Assembly: GCA_001606155.1 (NCBI GenBank)
Contig: LODT01000011.1
Span: 637,018-701,017 of the forward strand
Source of the DNA: Tieghemostelium lacteum
Lineage: Eukaryota > Evosea > Eumycetozoa > Dictyosteliales > Raperosteliaceae
Direction of reading: 5' to 3'
DNA: 64,000 nucleotides
Below, one piece after another: positions 13,023 to 21,979 of the stretch. The notes below the pieces were generated by a model. That model made no database searches. It saw only the letters and a program-made list of their open reading frames with translations, and was not told the DNA's origin. The position numbers and the translations under genes were made by a program. Each line of letters opens with the position of its first letter. Position 1 is the first letter of the stretch.

Positions 13023-13565
13023 TCTTCTATGAAAAAATAACGAAAAAAAAATTTTATCTGTATTATTCAAACTACTAAAGATATTTCACAATTATTTTAT
13101 TCAGACTAGATGTTATGTGGACTAGAATTATAGCCTTGCTCTTCAGAAATCAATATTTGAACAAATCAAACTCAAAATATAAATGAATAGTTATATTCAA
13201 TGTCGATATAGTTCGTGCTCTTTAAACATAAAAGAGATATGAATAAATAAAATCGCTAGGTTAGTAATTTGAAAATCAAATTTGATACTAGGATATGATT
13301 TTTCATGTTTCTTTAATGGTGAAAAGATTTAAAAAAATAGATTTAACGGCTCTAAAAATAATCTTTAATTAATTTCCATTTGATTTTTTGTAAAGATAAA
13401 AATTTTCAATGAATGGCAAAAAATCTAATATTCAAACATGTTTGTGTAGGTGATTTGAAAAAAATGTGGATATCCATAAGAATTTTCACAAACTCTCACC
13501 CCCATCAATTGTTTTCCATTCAATTATATAAAATAAATAATTGTTAAAAGGAACTTTATTAGAAT
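13023..13565. other. Divergent intergenic region
   Basis: Spacer of about 540 bp between the small minus-strand gene and the PDE12-like plus-strand gene. It contains a short palindrome AAACATGTTT near 13434-13443. No ORF or RNA gene was recognised. Confidence 0.5.
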
Positions 13566-15056
13566 ATGGAAAAAATTATTATATTTCCACCTATACCTGT
13601 TGTGCATGTACCTATTACTCTATTCAATTCCAATAAACAGGCAATAGATTCAAAATATATTCTAGAGTGTAACTGGTTTATCGACGATGAAATTGTACAG
13701 TCTTTTAATGACAATGTAGATCACCATATTGGCACACAACTAAAGAGAACTTCATCTACATCATTATTGTCATTGGTAACTTCTATTGACCAACCTAAGA
13801 CACTTACCTATATACCAACACTTAAAGATGCCAATAAGACTCTAAAAGTTACTTGTAAATTCAAATCAAAAATTTTAAATTTAATTCCAGATACTTCAAT
13901 ATTTCAGTATGAACATAAAGTACTCTCCAGTAAATCCAATTCACAAAGAGAGATATACTATCTAGACAATAGTTTAAATCATCCAAATAACAATACAATC
14001 AATAATAATAACTTTAGTAGTAGTAAGAGTAATCTAGGTGCAAGTTTACAAAATTATAGAGTTATTCAATATAATATTCTAGCTGATGGTTATGTCAGTA
14101 AATTTATATTTCCATATTGTGAGCCCTATGCACTGTTTTATCAGTACTATAGAAAATATCTAATTGGAAAACAGATATTACAGTACAACCCTGATATCAT
14201 TGGACTACAGGAAGTTGAAGATTCCTATGTTGATTTATTTAAAGAGATGGAAGAATGTGGGTACGTAAGATCACCTCCATTTTCAAATTGTACAGGACTA
14301 CCAATAACACCAGGAGCAGCCCAAGAAGGTTGTGTCATTTTCTATAGATCATCGAGATTTCAAGTGATTTCTCATCTGTTGATTAGATATCAAACTATAA
14401 ATGCACAGACATGTTCTGTACCTAACAGTATTTTGACATTAGAGCAATATCAACTACTTCTTCAAGAACCAATTTTCAAACCTATTCTGGAAAAAGTTAT
14501 GCCATTCACAGATCACCACACTAAACATGTACTATTACTCTTACAGGATAAACAAACTCAAAGAATATTTGTAGCTGCCTCTATACATAATTATTGGGGT
14601 TCCATTTCCAAGATGGAATTTAACTATCAATTCCAATGTCTACAAATTGTAATTCTCTCCATGATTTTGGAGAATTTTCTAAGGTCTAATCAATTGCCTT
14701 TAGATACTGGTGTGGTGTTATGTGGTGATTTTAATGCTGGTCCTGAAAGTGAATCTTATAAATTCCTAAGTAAAGGTTTCTTTAGTGACACTGCAAAGAT
14801 TACAATACCATTCCAAAGTCCATTTATTTTCAAGAGTATCTATTCACAGTTACCTTATGGTGAACCAAGATTTACAACCTATACAAAATCATTTCAAGGT
14901 AATATCGATCAGATATTTATAAATAATTCTTTTCAAACTCATTCCATTTTGGATATATCCGATAGATCACTTTATAATGAATTTGGTTATTTACCATCCA
15001 TTGTTTTGGGTTCTGATCATATTCTACTACTATCTGATATTGAATTAAAAAAATAA
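13566..15056 (+). CDS. pde12: PDE12/Angel/CCR4-type exonuclease-endonuclease-phosphatase
   Basis: A 496-aa single-exon protein of the EEP nuclease superfamily. The closest pattern is 2',5'-phosphodiesterase 12, a mitochondrial poly(A) and 2-5A exonuclease. The N-terminal 160 residues match the beta-rich N-terminal domain of PDE12-like proteins and end in an Asn/Ser linker. The catalytic domain starts at RVIQYNILADGY (Asn170) and includes FPYCEPYAL, IIGLQEVE (metal-binding Glu216), GCVIFYR, CGDFNAGPES and the terminal SDHILLLSDIEL, so the catalytic Asn, Glu, Asp and His are all present. The N-terminus is not an obvious mitochondrial presequence, so location is uncertain. A CCR4-like deadenylase is the alternative, but the YPYC-type segment favours PDE12. 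Confidence 0.82.
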   Translation: MEKIIIFPPIPVVHVPITLFNSNKQAIDSKYILECNWFIDDEIVQSFNDNVDHHIGTQLKRTSSTSLLSLVTSIDQPKTLTYIPTLKDANKTLKVTCKFKSKILNLIPDTSIFQYEHKVLSSKSNSQREIYYLDNSLNHPNNNTINNNNFSSSKSNLGASLQNYRVIQYNILADGYVSKFIFPYCEPYALFYQYYRKYLIGKQILQYNPDIIGLQEVEDSYVDLFKEMEECGYVRSPPFSNCTGLPITPGAAQEGCVIFYRSSRFQVISHLLIRYQTINAQTCSVPNSILTLEQYQLLLQEPIFKPILEKVMPFTDHHTKHVLLLLQDKQTQRIFVAASIHNYWGSISKMEFNYQFQCLQIVILSMILENFLRSNQLPLDTGVVLCGDFNAGPESESYKFLSKGFFSDTAKITIPFQSPFIFKSIYSQLPYGEPRFTTYTKSFQGNIDQIFINNSFQTHSILDISDRSLYNEFGYLPSIVLGSDHILLLSDIELKK

Positions 15057-15608
15057 AATAATTATTTTTTTTTGTTTCACTGTAATTTATAACTTGTTTT
15101 ATTTTTCCTTATCAATATTGATCATTATATGTTTAATCAGAGAAAACAGTTTGTTATCACCAAAAAGGAACTTTTTTCAAATTGTAATTATGTGAAAAAA
15201 AAAAAAGTTGGTTGGTGGTGTGATGGTTTGAGAGGTTTAAAAAAAAAACAAATTGTGTGTTGAGTGAGGCGTTAAGATTAAAAACTAATTTTGGAACAAT
15301 TTGGGTTGATTTGTTGATGAAAACTATGAAACTAAAGAGTGGTGAAGGCGTATATAAAATATATAAAGGGGTGATTTTTGGAGTGAAAGAGGAAACGGAT
15401 TTTGAGGAGGGGGTTTGGGGGTTGATTAGTGAGAGGAGAGATAGAAAGTAATAACCAATCTAAACGTGATGAAATAAGTATAGTATAAATATAAATATTA
15501 CGAGTTGGGTTGGGTTGGGTTGATTAGTGGGTGGTTGCAATATTTGAGGAGAGGTGGCGAATTGGTTATTACTAATTAAACAATAAATCTATCCCTACAC
15601 TGATCCGT
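15057..15608. other. Convergent intergenic region, plus strand G-rich
   Basis: About 550 bp between two converging genes. Positions 15210-15440 are unusually G-rich on the plus strand, and four GGG runs lie at 15507-15531. In the sense of the minus-strand neighbour this is a C-rich 3' flank with repeated CAACCC units. The 64-codon frame at 15257-15451 starts with TTG-like context and is not a credible gene. Confidence 0.6.
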
Positions 15609-16376
15609 TTAAGAATCAGAAACAGAGATAGTTGGAGTTATATTGAGCAGTCTACGTAAATCAAATGTGATGCTTTGCAAGTCCACTTGGCTAATGGTCT
15701 CGGATGGTTCGTCATCGTCGTCAAAGTTTGGAATTGGCAATGAACTTGGGGAGGGAGAGTTGTTAAAAGCTCCACCAGCCCAGCATGGTGGTGCAGAGTT
15801 GGTAGGTGAGGAAACTTTTTTATTGGGTGAGTTTCGCGATGGTGGGGTATTGAATTTTCCTTTAACTGGGGTAGAGTTTTCTGAGGTGAAAGAAGATTCT
15901 TTTTGAAGAAAAGCTGGAGTCAACAACAATTCAATGGGCTCAAGAATTTTCAATTGTGGCTCTTTCTTTGGTGTTTTAGTTATATTATTATTACTAGAGT
16001 TTTGCTTATCGTTGGTTTCATGTTGTTTTTGCTGTTCAAATTGGTTAACAGTAGGTGGAAGTTTCTTTCTCTGTGGAGAATTCTTTTGGTAATGAATATT
16101 TGGCTTTTTCAGTTTGAGATTATCCTGTTCTGAGCCTGGCATTATAAAGTAACCACCAGCAAACTCACCAACATCAGATTTGGCCACGACCGCATCTTGG
16201 AAAGTGGTAGCTTTCTTATTCCCGTTATTATTATTGCTACTATTGTTGCTGTTATTATTATTATTATTCATATTGTTATTATTCATATTTTGGTTATGTT
16301 TTTTATAAACCTTTTTGTTGGTGTTGCTATTGTTATTTTCGGTAAAATTCATTTTGTTATTGTGGTTGTTGTTCAA
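15609..16376 (-). CDS. PNRC/Edc1-like candidate mRNA-decapping enhancer
   Basis: A 255-aa Asn-rich protein on the minus strand, single exon. Most is low complexity: poly-Asn at 1-60, then Lys/Pro/Ser-rich. Around residues 195-220 it carries CWAGGAFNNSPSPSSLPIPNF. Split as [Y/W]AGxxF, a short spacer, then SPxPSxLPxPxF, this is the short linear motif shared by vertebrate PNRC1/2 and fungal Edc1/Edc2, where it binds the Dcp1 EVH1 domain and activates the Dcp2 decapping enzyme. A Trp stands in place of the usual Tyr. The C-terminal helix-like QSITFDLRRLLNI may be a second docking motif. The function is inferred from the motif alone. Such proteins are typically disordered, as here. Confidence 0.68.
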   Translation of the reverse strand: MNNNHNNKMNFTENNNSNTNKKVYKKHNQNMNNNNMNNNNNNSNNSSNNNNGNKKATTFQDAVVAKSDVGEFAGGYFIMPGSEQDNLKLKKPNIHYQKNSPQRKKLPPTVNQFEQQKQHETNDKQNSSNNNITKTPKKEPQLKILEPIELLLTPAFLQKESSFTSENSTPVKGKFNTPPSRNSPNKKVSSPTNSAPPCWAGGAFNNSPSPSSLPIPNFDDDDEPSETISQVDLQSITFDLRRLLNITPTISVSDS

Positions 16377-17766
16377 TGTATGTTGATTAAAATATATACA
16401 AGTTGTTTTGTTGATTGTGTTGATTGTTGTTGAGTTTTTTTAAAATTACAAAATATATCCTCTAAAAAAAAAATTGGGATTACTTTGTGATAATATATTA
16501 TATATCTATATAGATATTAAAATTTTGTGATTTGATTAAATGAAATAAAATGTTGAGTTGAATTGAGTGATTATATTTTCCTCTTTGCTTCTGACATGTG
16601 CCTTCTGTAATTTTTCTATTAAATTAAAATTTCAAAAAAACTAATATCGATAAAAAAAAAAAAATTTTTTTTAATTTGTTAGGAGTCTGTATTGTTAATT
16701 TTTATAAATTAAAGATAATGTGCGAATAAAGATTAAATGGTTCCTTATATCCTCTGTGTGTGATGATTTATATATAAATAATAATATATTACTCATATCT
16801 CAATCTTTTGTAAATTGAGATATTTTTATAAATATTCCAAAATGTGTCTTTATAGTGGAATGTGTGTTTTAGTGTTTCTTAATAGAAATTGAGTTTTTGA
16901 TTTTAATTTTCTATAGAAACTCAAATCTTATAGATAAAAAGTGTTTCCAAGTAACAAATTTTATAGGTGCGGTTTAATATAGTTGTAATTACCTACTTGT
17001 AAAATTTAATTTGAAATGTAGGAGGTATATGTACAACGTAAGACTACTATGGTTATTATTAAGTATGTCTTTGTTTTTTTTTTGTTTTTTTTTGGTTGAT
17101 ATAAAACCTGTTAGGTTATTATTATTTCTATGTGTGTGAATATAAAGTTAAATAATAAAATAAAAATAAAAAAAAAAAAAAAAATTTTTTAATTTTTTAA
17201 ATTTTCAAAAGATTTTGAGGTTGATAACAATAATTGAACTATTTTAATTTAACACCATGAAATGCCAATTTCAACTTACCTTTAATAAAAATGTTAAACA
17301 CTTAATATAGAATTTCAATGAAAAATAAATTTTATTATATTATATACAAATAAAATATAAAATTTTATTTATTTTTTATTTATTTTACAAAGTTAGTTTA
17401 AGGGGACAAAGGACTTGATTTTGGGATATCGTCTAATTTTTGATTTTTTAAAATAACAAAGAAAAAAAAATATAAATAAATATATTGTAAATTATTATAT
17501 TATTATATTATTTGTTTATTACTAATAGATTTTATTTTAAAAGATTAGATATTTAGCACCAAACACACTAGTGCTTAATCATATCATATGTTTATAGTCT
17601 ATTCGGAAAATACAAATAATCATTATTCTCTTTTTTTTTTAATTTTTTTTTTTTTTAAATTTTTTCAAATATCACATCATATCTTTTTTTTTACCATTTA
17701 ATTAGATATTAGTATCACATCATATCTACATTGTTTTGAAATCAAAACAATAACAAAGATGAAATA
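16377..17766. other. Long divergent intergenic region
   Basis: About 1.4 kb between two divergent genes. It is very A+T rich with A/T homopolymer blocks (for example 16655-16672, 17168-17200 and 17635-17660). A perfect 10-bp inverted repeat with a 9-nt loop lies at 16795-16823. The size suggests a larger regulatory region than elsewhere in the window. No exon or RNA gene was recognised. Confidence 0.55.
16795..16823. repeat. Perfect inverted repeat (hairpin)
   Basis: ATATCTCAAT at 16795-16804 is the exact reverse complement of ATTGAGATAT at 16814-16823, separated by nine bases. It lies in the divergent intergenic region, so it may be a regulatory palindrome, or chance in A+T-rich DNA. Confidence 0.5.
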
Positions 17767-19848
17767 ATGAAAGTAAAAAATATAAAGAATATATTAACAG
17801 AGAAAGTTAAAAAAAAGCAAAAGACAGGTGAACCCACACTACAACAATCCGTTAATAGTGAACACACAACTAATAGCGGTGTCATCAACAATCCCCACAC
17901 ACCCAACACAGATGACTCGTCACTTTACAATAAGTTTACTAATTTAACAACAACAACTACCACCAACTCTTCTCCTCACCATAAGAACAAAGAAAGTAAA
18001 CTTAAAACTAAAAAAAACAAAAAAGAAAAAAAGCAGAAGAGTTTAGATTATATTGATAAGTTTTATAGTGACATACCGAAGGATCAACATTATCCTACAC
18101 ATCATAAAGACTCACCTTCCTATCAACAAGCACAATCGGATAACAACACAACCATGACCAATATCAGCAGTAGTAACAAAAACCATTCTACAACCAACAG
18201 AACAACAGAGACTTCAACGGCATCAACTTCCACAAAGAATTTAGATTCTTCATTTTCAAGTACCAACTATTCAGATTTTAGTTATTCCTCGGTTATAGAG
18301 AGTCGAGATAACACACCTCATATGGACTCTCGTAGTAACAATAACCCTAACAATAACAACCATTTTGACGATGACACTAATGAATGGGACACATCTGAAG
18401 AGGATTTTGACGAAGACTACGATGAGGAATACGATGGTGAGGAACAGAGTGAACAAGATGAAAAAAGACAAGTAAGATCTCCTTTAAATCTCTACTCCTA
18501 TCTCAGCGATAAGGCTTTGAAAACTGTTGAAACTAAGATTCAACTGAGTGAACAAACACACGGACCTAATGTATTCCCACTAGATGAGACACTAGTTGGT
18601 ATAAAAATTGTAGATCTCAATGGAAATCGTATAGAATTTGCCTCTTTATGGGACAATAGAAGAATAGTTTTGGCAGTTTTTAGAAGATTTGGTTGTCTAG
18701 TTTGTAGATTACAGGCACTGGAGTTATCTTCACTAAAATCTAGATTTGACCAAATGGGTATCACTCTTATAGGTATAGGTTTTGATCCAGATGGTTTAGA
18801 TGAGTTTATAGAAGGTAAATTCTTTGCCGGTGAGATCTATATAGATAAAGCAAGAGCAGTACATAGAGCACTGTCTCTCAAGAGATTAGGGTTCTGGGAT
18901 AGTGCTGTAGGATTCACAGATCCTCGTTTACTAGCCTACAGAAAAAAGGCAAAAGAAATTGGAATGCCTTCCAATTTCAAAGGTGACGGTCTACAACTAG
19001 GTGCCACTATTGTACTTGGACCCAAACCACAATCGGCTCACTATGATTTTAGACAAAGAAGTTTTACTGATCTTTTTGATATCAATTTGATCTTACAAGC
19101 TTGTAAAACACCTTATCCTGATGGTTTTGATCCATATAATAAATTCAATATATCAGCAATTGTACAAAGTAAACAGCAACAATCAAAGATAACTAATAAT
19201 AATATATTGCCACCACCAATTTTCATTCCAAATGCTACAGAATTACATTTTTCAACACCTACAAATAACACATCAGATAAAAATCAAAAAAATGTTGATC
19301 CATTGGGTCAATTGCAAATCTCACAATATTCACCAATTTCTACAACCATTTCTACAACTACAAATACAACTACAACTACAACTACAACTACATCTTCATT
19401 GTCAAGATCGGCACCTGATTTAAAACATGCACTTTCACAGAGTCTCTCACCTTCCACCTCACCAAAATACAATACATTTACATTTGATTCATTTTACAAT
19501 GAATACTCGGAACTGGATCAGAATACTGATATTACAAATAGCACAACTACAACAACCACAACAGCAACAAACACAATTAACTCAACTAACAATAATATAT
19601 TTGACCAAAAAACAGAAGATATTGAAGACGAAATTTCATTAAGAATCATAAAGAGACCATATGGTAAAGCAAACAAAAAACAATATCAAGCACTTTCTAC
19701 CATTGACTTTTATGATAATATTAAATTTGAATCAATTGTACAACAAGATAGCCAACCAACTTTGATTCCATCTTCTACTTATTTGACCTCAACAAATTCA
19801 ATCATGAAAATTGAACTTGAAAAGAATATAATATATAACCCTTATTAA
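17767..19848 (+). CDS. Peroxiredoxin-like-2 (PRXL2/FAM213, AhpC-TSA-like) domain protein with long disordered arms
   Basis: A 693-aa single-exon protein. Residues 1-235 are low complexity (Lys-rich start, Thr/Ser/Asn, then an Asp/Glu block). A thioredoxin-fold domain follows at about 265-450: IKIVDLNGNRIEFASLW, then RRIVLAVFRRFGCLVCRLQA with a CxxC-type redox site, then LIGIGFDPDGLDEF, FAGEIYIDKARAVHRAL and LGATIVLGP. This is the AhpC/TSA-2 pattern of PRXL2A/PRXL2B (prostamide/prostaglandin F synthase-like) proteins, which are usually 200-230 aa. The rest is Thr/Ser/Asn-rich again. Redox activity is inferred from the fold and the two Cys. Its physiological substrate is unknown. The long acidic and Thr-rich arms are unusual for this family. 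Confidence 0.8.
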   Translation: MKVKNIKNILTEKVKKKQKTGEPTLQQSVNSEHTTNSGVINNPHTPNTDDSSLYNKFTNLTTTTTTNSSPHHKNKESKLKTKKNKKEKKQKSLDYIDKFYSDIPKDQHYPTHHKDSPSYQQAQSDNNTTMTNISSSNKNHSTTNRTTETSTASTSTKNLDSSFSSTNYSDFSYSSVIESRDNTPHMDSRSNNNPNNNNHFDDDTNEWDTSEEDFDEDYDEEYDGEEQSEQDEKRQVRSPLNLYSYLSDKALKTVETKIQLSEQTHGPNVFPLDETLVGIKIVDLNGNRIEFASLWDNRRIVLAVFRRFGCLVCRLQALELSSLKSRFDQMGITLIGIGFDPDGLDEFIEGKFFAGEIYIDKARAVHRALSLKRLGFWDSAVGFTDPRLLAYRKKAKEIGMPSNFKGDGLQLGATIVLGPKPQSAHYDFRQRSFTDLFDINLILQACKTPYPDGFDPYNKFNISAIVQSKQQQSKITNNNILPPPIFIPNATELHFSTPTNNTSDKNQKNVDPLGQLQISQYSPISTTISTTTNTTTTTTTTTSSLSRSAPDLKHALSQSLSPSTSPKYNTFTFDSFYNEYSELDQNTDITNSTTTTTTTATNTINSTNNNIFDQKTEDIEDEISLRIIKRPYGKANKKQYQALSTIDFYDNIKFESIVQQDSQPTLIPSSTYLTSTNSIMKIELEKNIIYNPY

Positions 19849-20033
19849 ATTGGTGTGTAAATAAATCAAAATAAAAAAACCTTTTTTGTAAATAATTTTA
19901 AGAAAACTTAATGTTAGATATTTGTTATTTAATTAATCAAACTAATTATTTGTTTTTTTATTTTATTTGAATATGAAAATAAAAGAATAGGAGGGGAGAT
20001 ATTATAACATTTAAATTTAGTATTGTTTTTTTC

Positions 20034-21684
20034 TTAGATATCACGTAATGCTTGCCAAACTGCAGAATTACATTTGAAACCAGATCCAAATGCTAATTGC
20101 CATACTTTTTCACCACCTTTGACATGATGTTGTTTTTCGATAAAGTTCAATTCATACCAAATGGAAGAAGATGAGGTATTACCATATCTATAGAGAGTGG
20201 CTCTGGATGGTTCAACATCGTATTCAGATAATTTGAAATTCTCTTCAAGACCATCAATTACAGCACGACCACCAGCATGAATACAGTAATGTTGGAAAGC
20301 CTTTTTGAAATCTGGAACATAGGAAGGATATTTGGGGTTAATCATACGTCTGTAACATAGATTAACAAAGAATCTGAATTGTTCTGACCATGGTAATACC
20401 ATAGGTCCTAGGATGGTAAGGTTGGTCTTTAGAGCATCACCTACAACTGACATCAATTCTTTTCCATTTGCCAAACGTACACCTCTGTTACCTTCAGAAT
20501 CTTCCATTTGATACACAGCATTGTAGGATTTATCCAAATGTGATTTAGTTACACGAACTGAACTTACTAATCTATATTTACCGGTCCAGTAGTATTTTGG
20601 TTTGTTACTTAACATGATAGCAGCACCACCCATACGGAATAGTGTGTTACTAACCAACATTGATCTTTCATTACCTTTATACCAATTTTGAGTGATATTT
20701 TCAGTACTCAATACAACTGCAATTGAATTCTTGTGTACTTGTAGTAATTGTTTAGCTAAATCTATAGAAATGACACCAGCTGAACATCCCATACCTGATA
20801 GATTATAACTTAAAACATCATGTCTCATTTTATATTTATTCATCATCTAAATAGAATATATATAAATGTTAGTAAAAGTGTATATATATATATAATATAG
20901 GGAGATAGAGATAACATACCATAGCAGCTAATGATGGAGTTGGATTGAACAAACTACAATTTACAATTAGAATATCAATATCAGTTGGTTTGAGTTTAGT
21001 TTTGGCAAATAGTGCATCTAGACAACCAGAGAGAACTTGGTCAGCTTCTTCTCTGGCGGATTGAATTGACATGTCTGGTTTCTCTAATGTGATACCACTT
21101 GGGAAATAAGTTTCATTACCCAAACCAGTTCTGTAGATAACTTTGGATTGGAATTCAACAGATTCTTCTTTGAACCATCCTACACGTTTAGTGTGTTCCA
21201 TAAAGAAATCATGTGTGATTTTATTTGAATCGGGTGGTTGAAAAACTGAGAAATCTACCAGATAGACTGGACGTGATTTCTTTGACATGAATACTGATAT
21301 TACCAATTGAATCAGTAGTACAGTTAGCAATGATAGACCTAACATTATATAAATAAATGTTGGATCTTCTTTCTCTTTGAATTCCTTTACCATCATTTGT
21401 TGGAATTTGTCATAGACTCCAACCAAAACTGAGAAGTTATTGTAAACATAGACAATATTAAATATGATAATGGGTATAACAGAGAGAATTACTGTACGGA
21501 ATGTATTGTTTCTCCATATGGAATATCCTGTTCTAACTTCAGTTAAATCAGCTTCTCTCTCTGGATAATAATATGATTTAACTTCGTCTGTTTCATATAG
21601 TGGTGGTCTTGTAGAGGTGGTAGTAGTACTGGTTGTAGTTTTTTGTTCTCCTTTTGGAGTCGTGGATGTAGTATTACTTGACAT
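20034..21684 (-). CDS. 3-ketoacyl-CoA synthase, plant FAE1/KCS type (two exons)
   Basis: Condensing enzyme for very-long-chain fatty acid elongation in the ER. Exon 1 is 21684-20920 and exon 2 is 20846-20034. The donor is GTATGT and the intron has TACTAAC (20874-20868). The 525-aa length fits plant KCS (about 490-530). After a disordered start there are two membrane segments (about residues 63-85 and 105-130), then the FAE1/CUT1/RppA domain. Active-site marks are [17 protein letters not shown] (Cys near 276), [16 protein letters not shown] (His) and [13 protein letters not shown] (Asn), together with [14 protein letters not shown] before the intron. All catalytic residues are present. Animals and fungi elongate with ELO enzymes, so this plant-like family is notable in an amoeba. 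The start is divergent from malate synthase. Confidence 0.9.
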
Positions 21685-21979
21685 TTTAATTTTTTTTAAT
21701 TAAATAAATAATTAAAAAAAAAGATATGATATAAAAAAAAAAACAAATTAACAGATCGATTTGAATTATAATTCTCTACCTTTCTCTTTATAAAAAATAA
21801 TTAAAATTTTAAAAAAAATGGTTGTTTCGACCTAAGAAATTTCAAATATGACAATAAACGAAAAAAATATCTCAAATTGTTTTTTTATAACGTGAGCTGA
21901 ACTGGCAAAATAAAAAATTAATTAAAATTATGGCTCAATGTCATTTTTTAAAAAAAAAAAATCTTATATATAACTTCCG

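Noticed and set aside
15257-15451. 64-codon plus-strand frame
   Set aside because: Starts at a weak codon in G-rich convergent spacer, no domain, no repeats typical of the genome; more likely 3' flank.
15643-16433. Three plus-strand open frames opposite the PNRC-like gene
   Set aside because: They are antisense shadows of the Asn-rich coding sequence, with Ile/Val-rich repeats typical of reversed AAT repeats.
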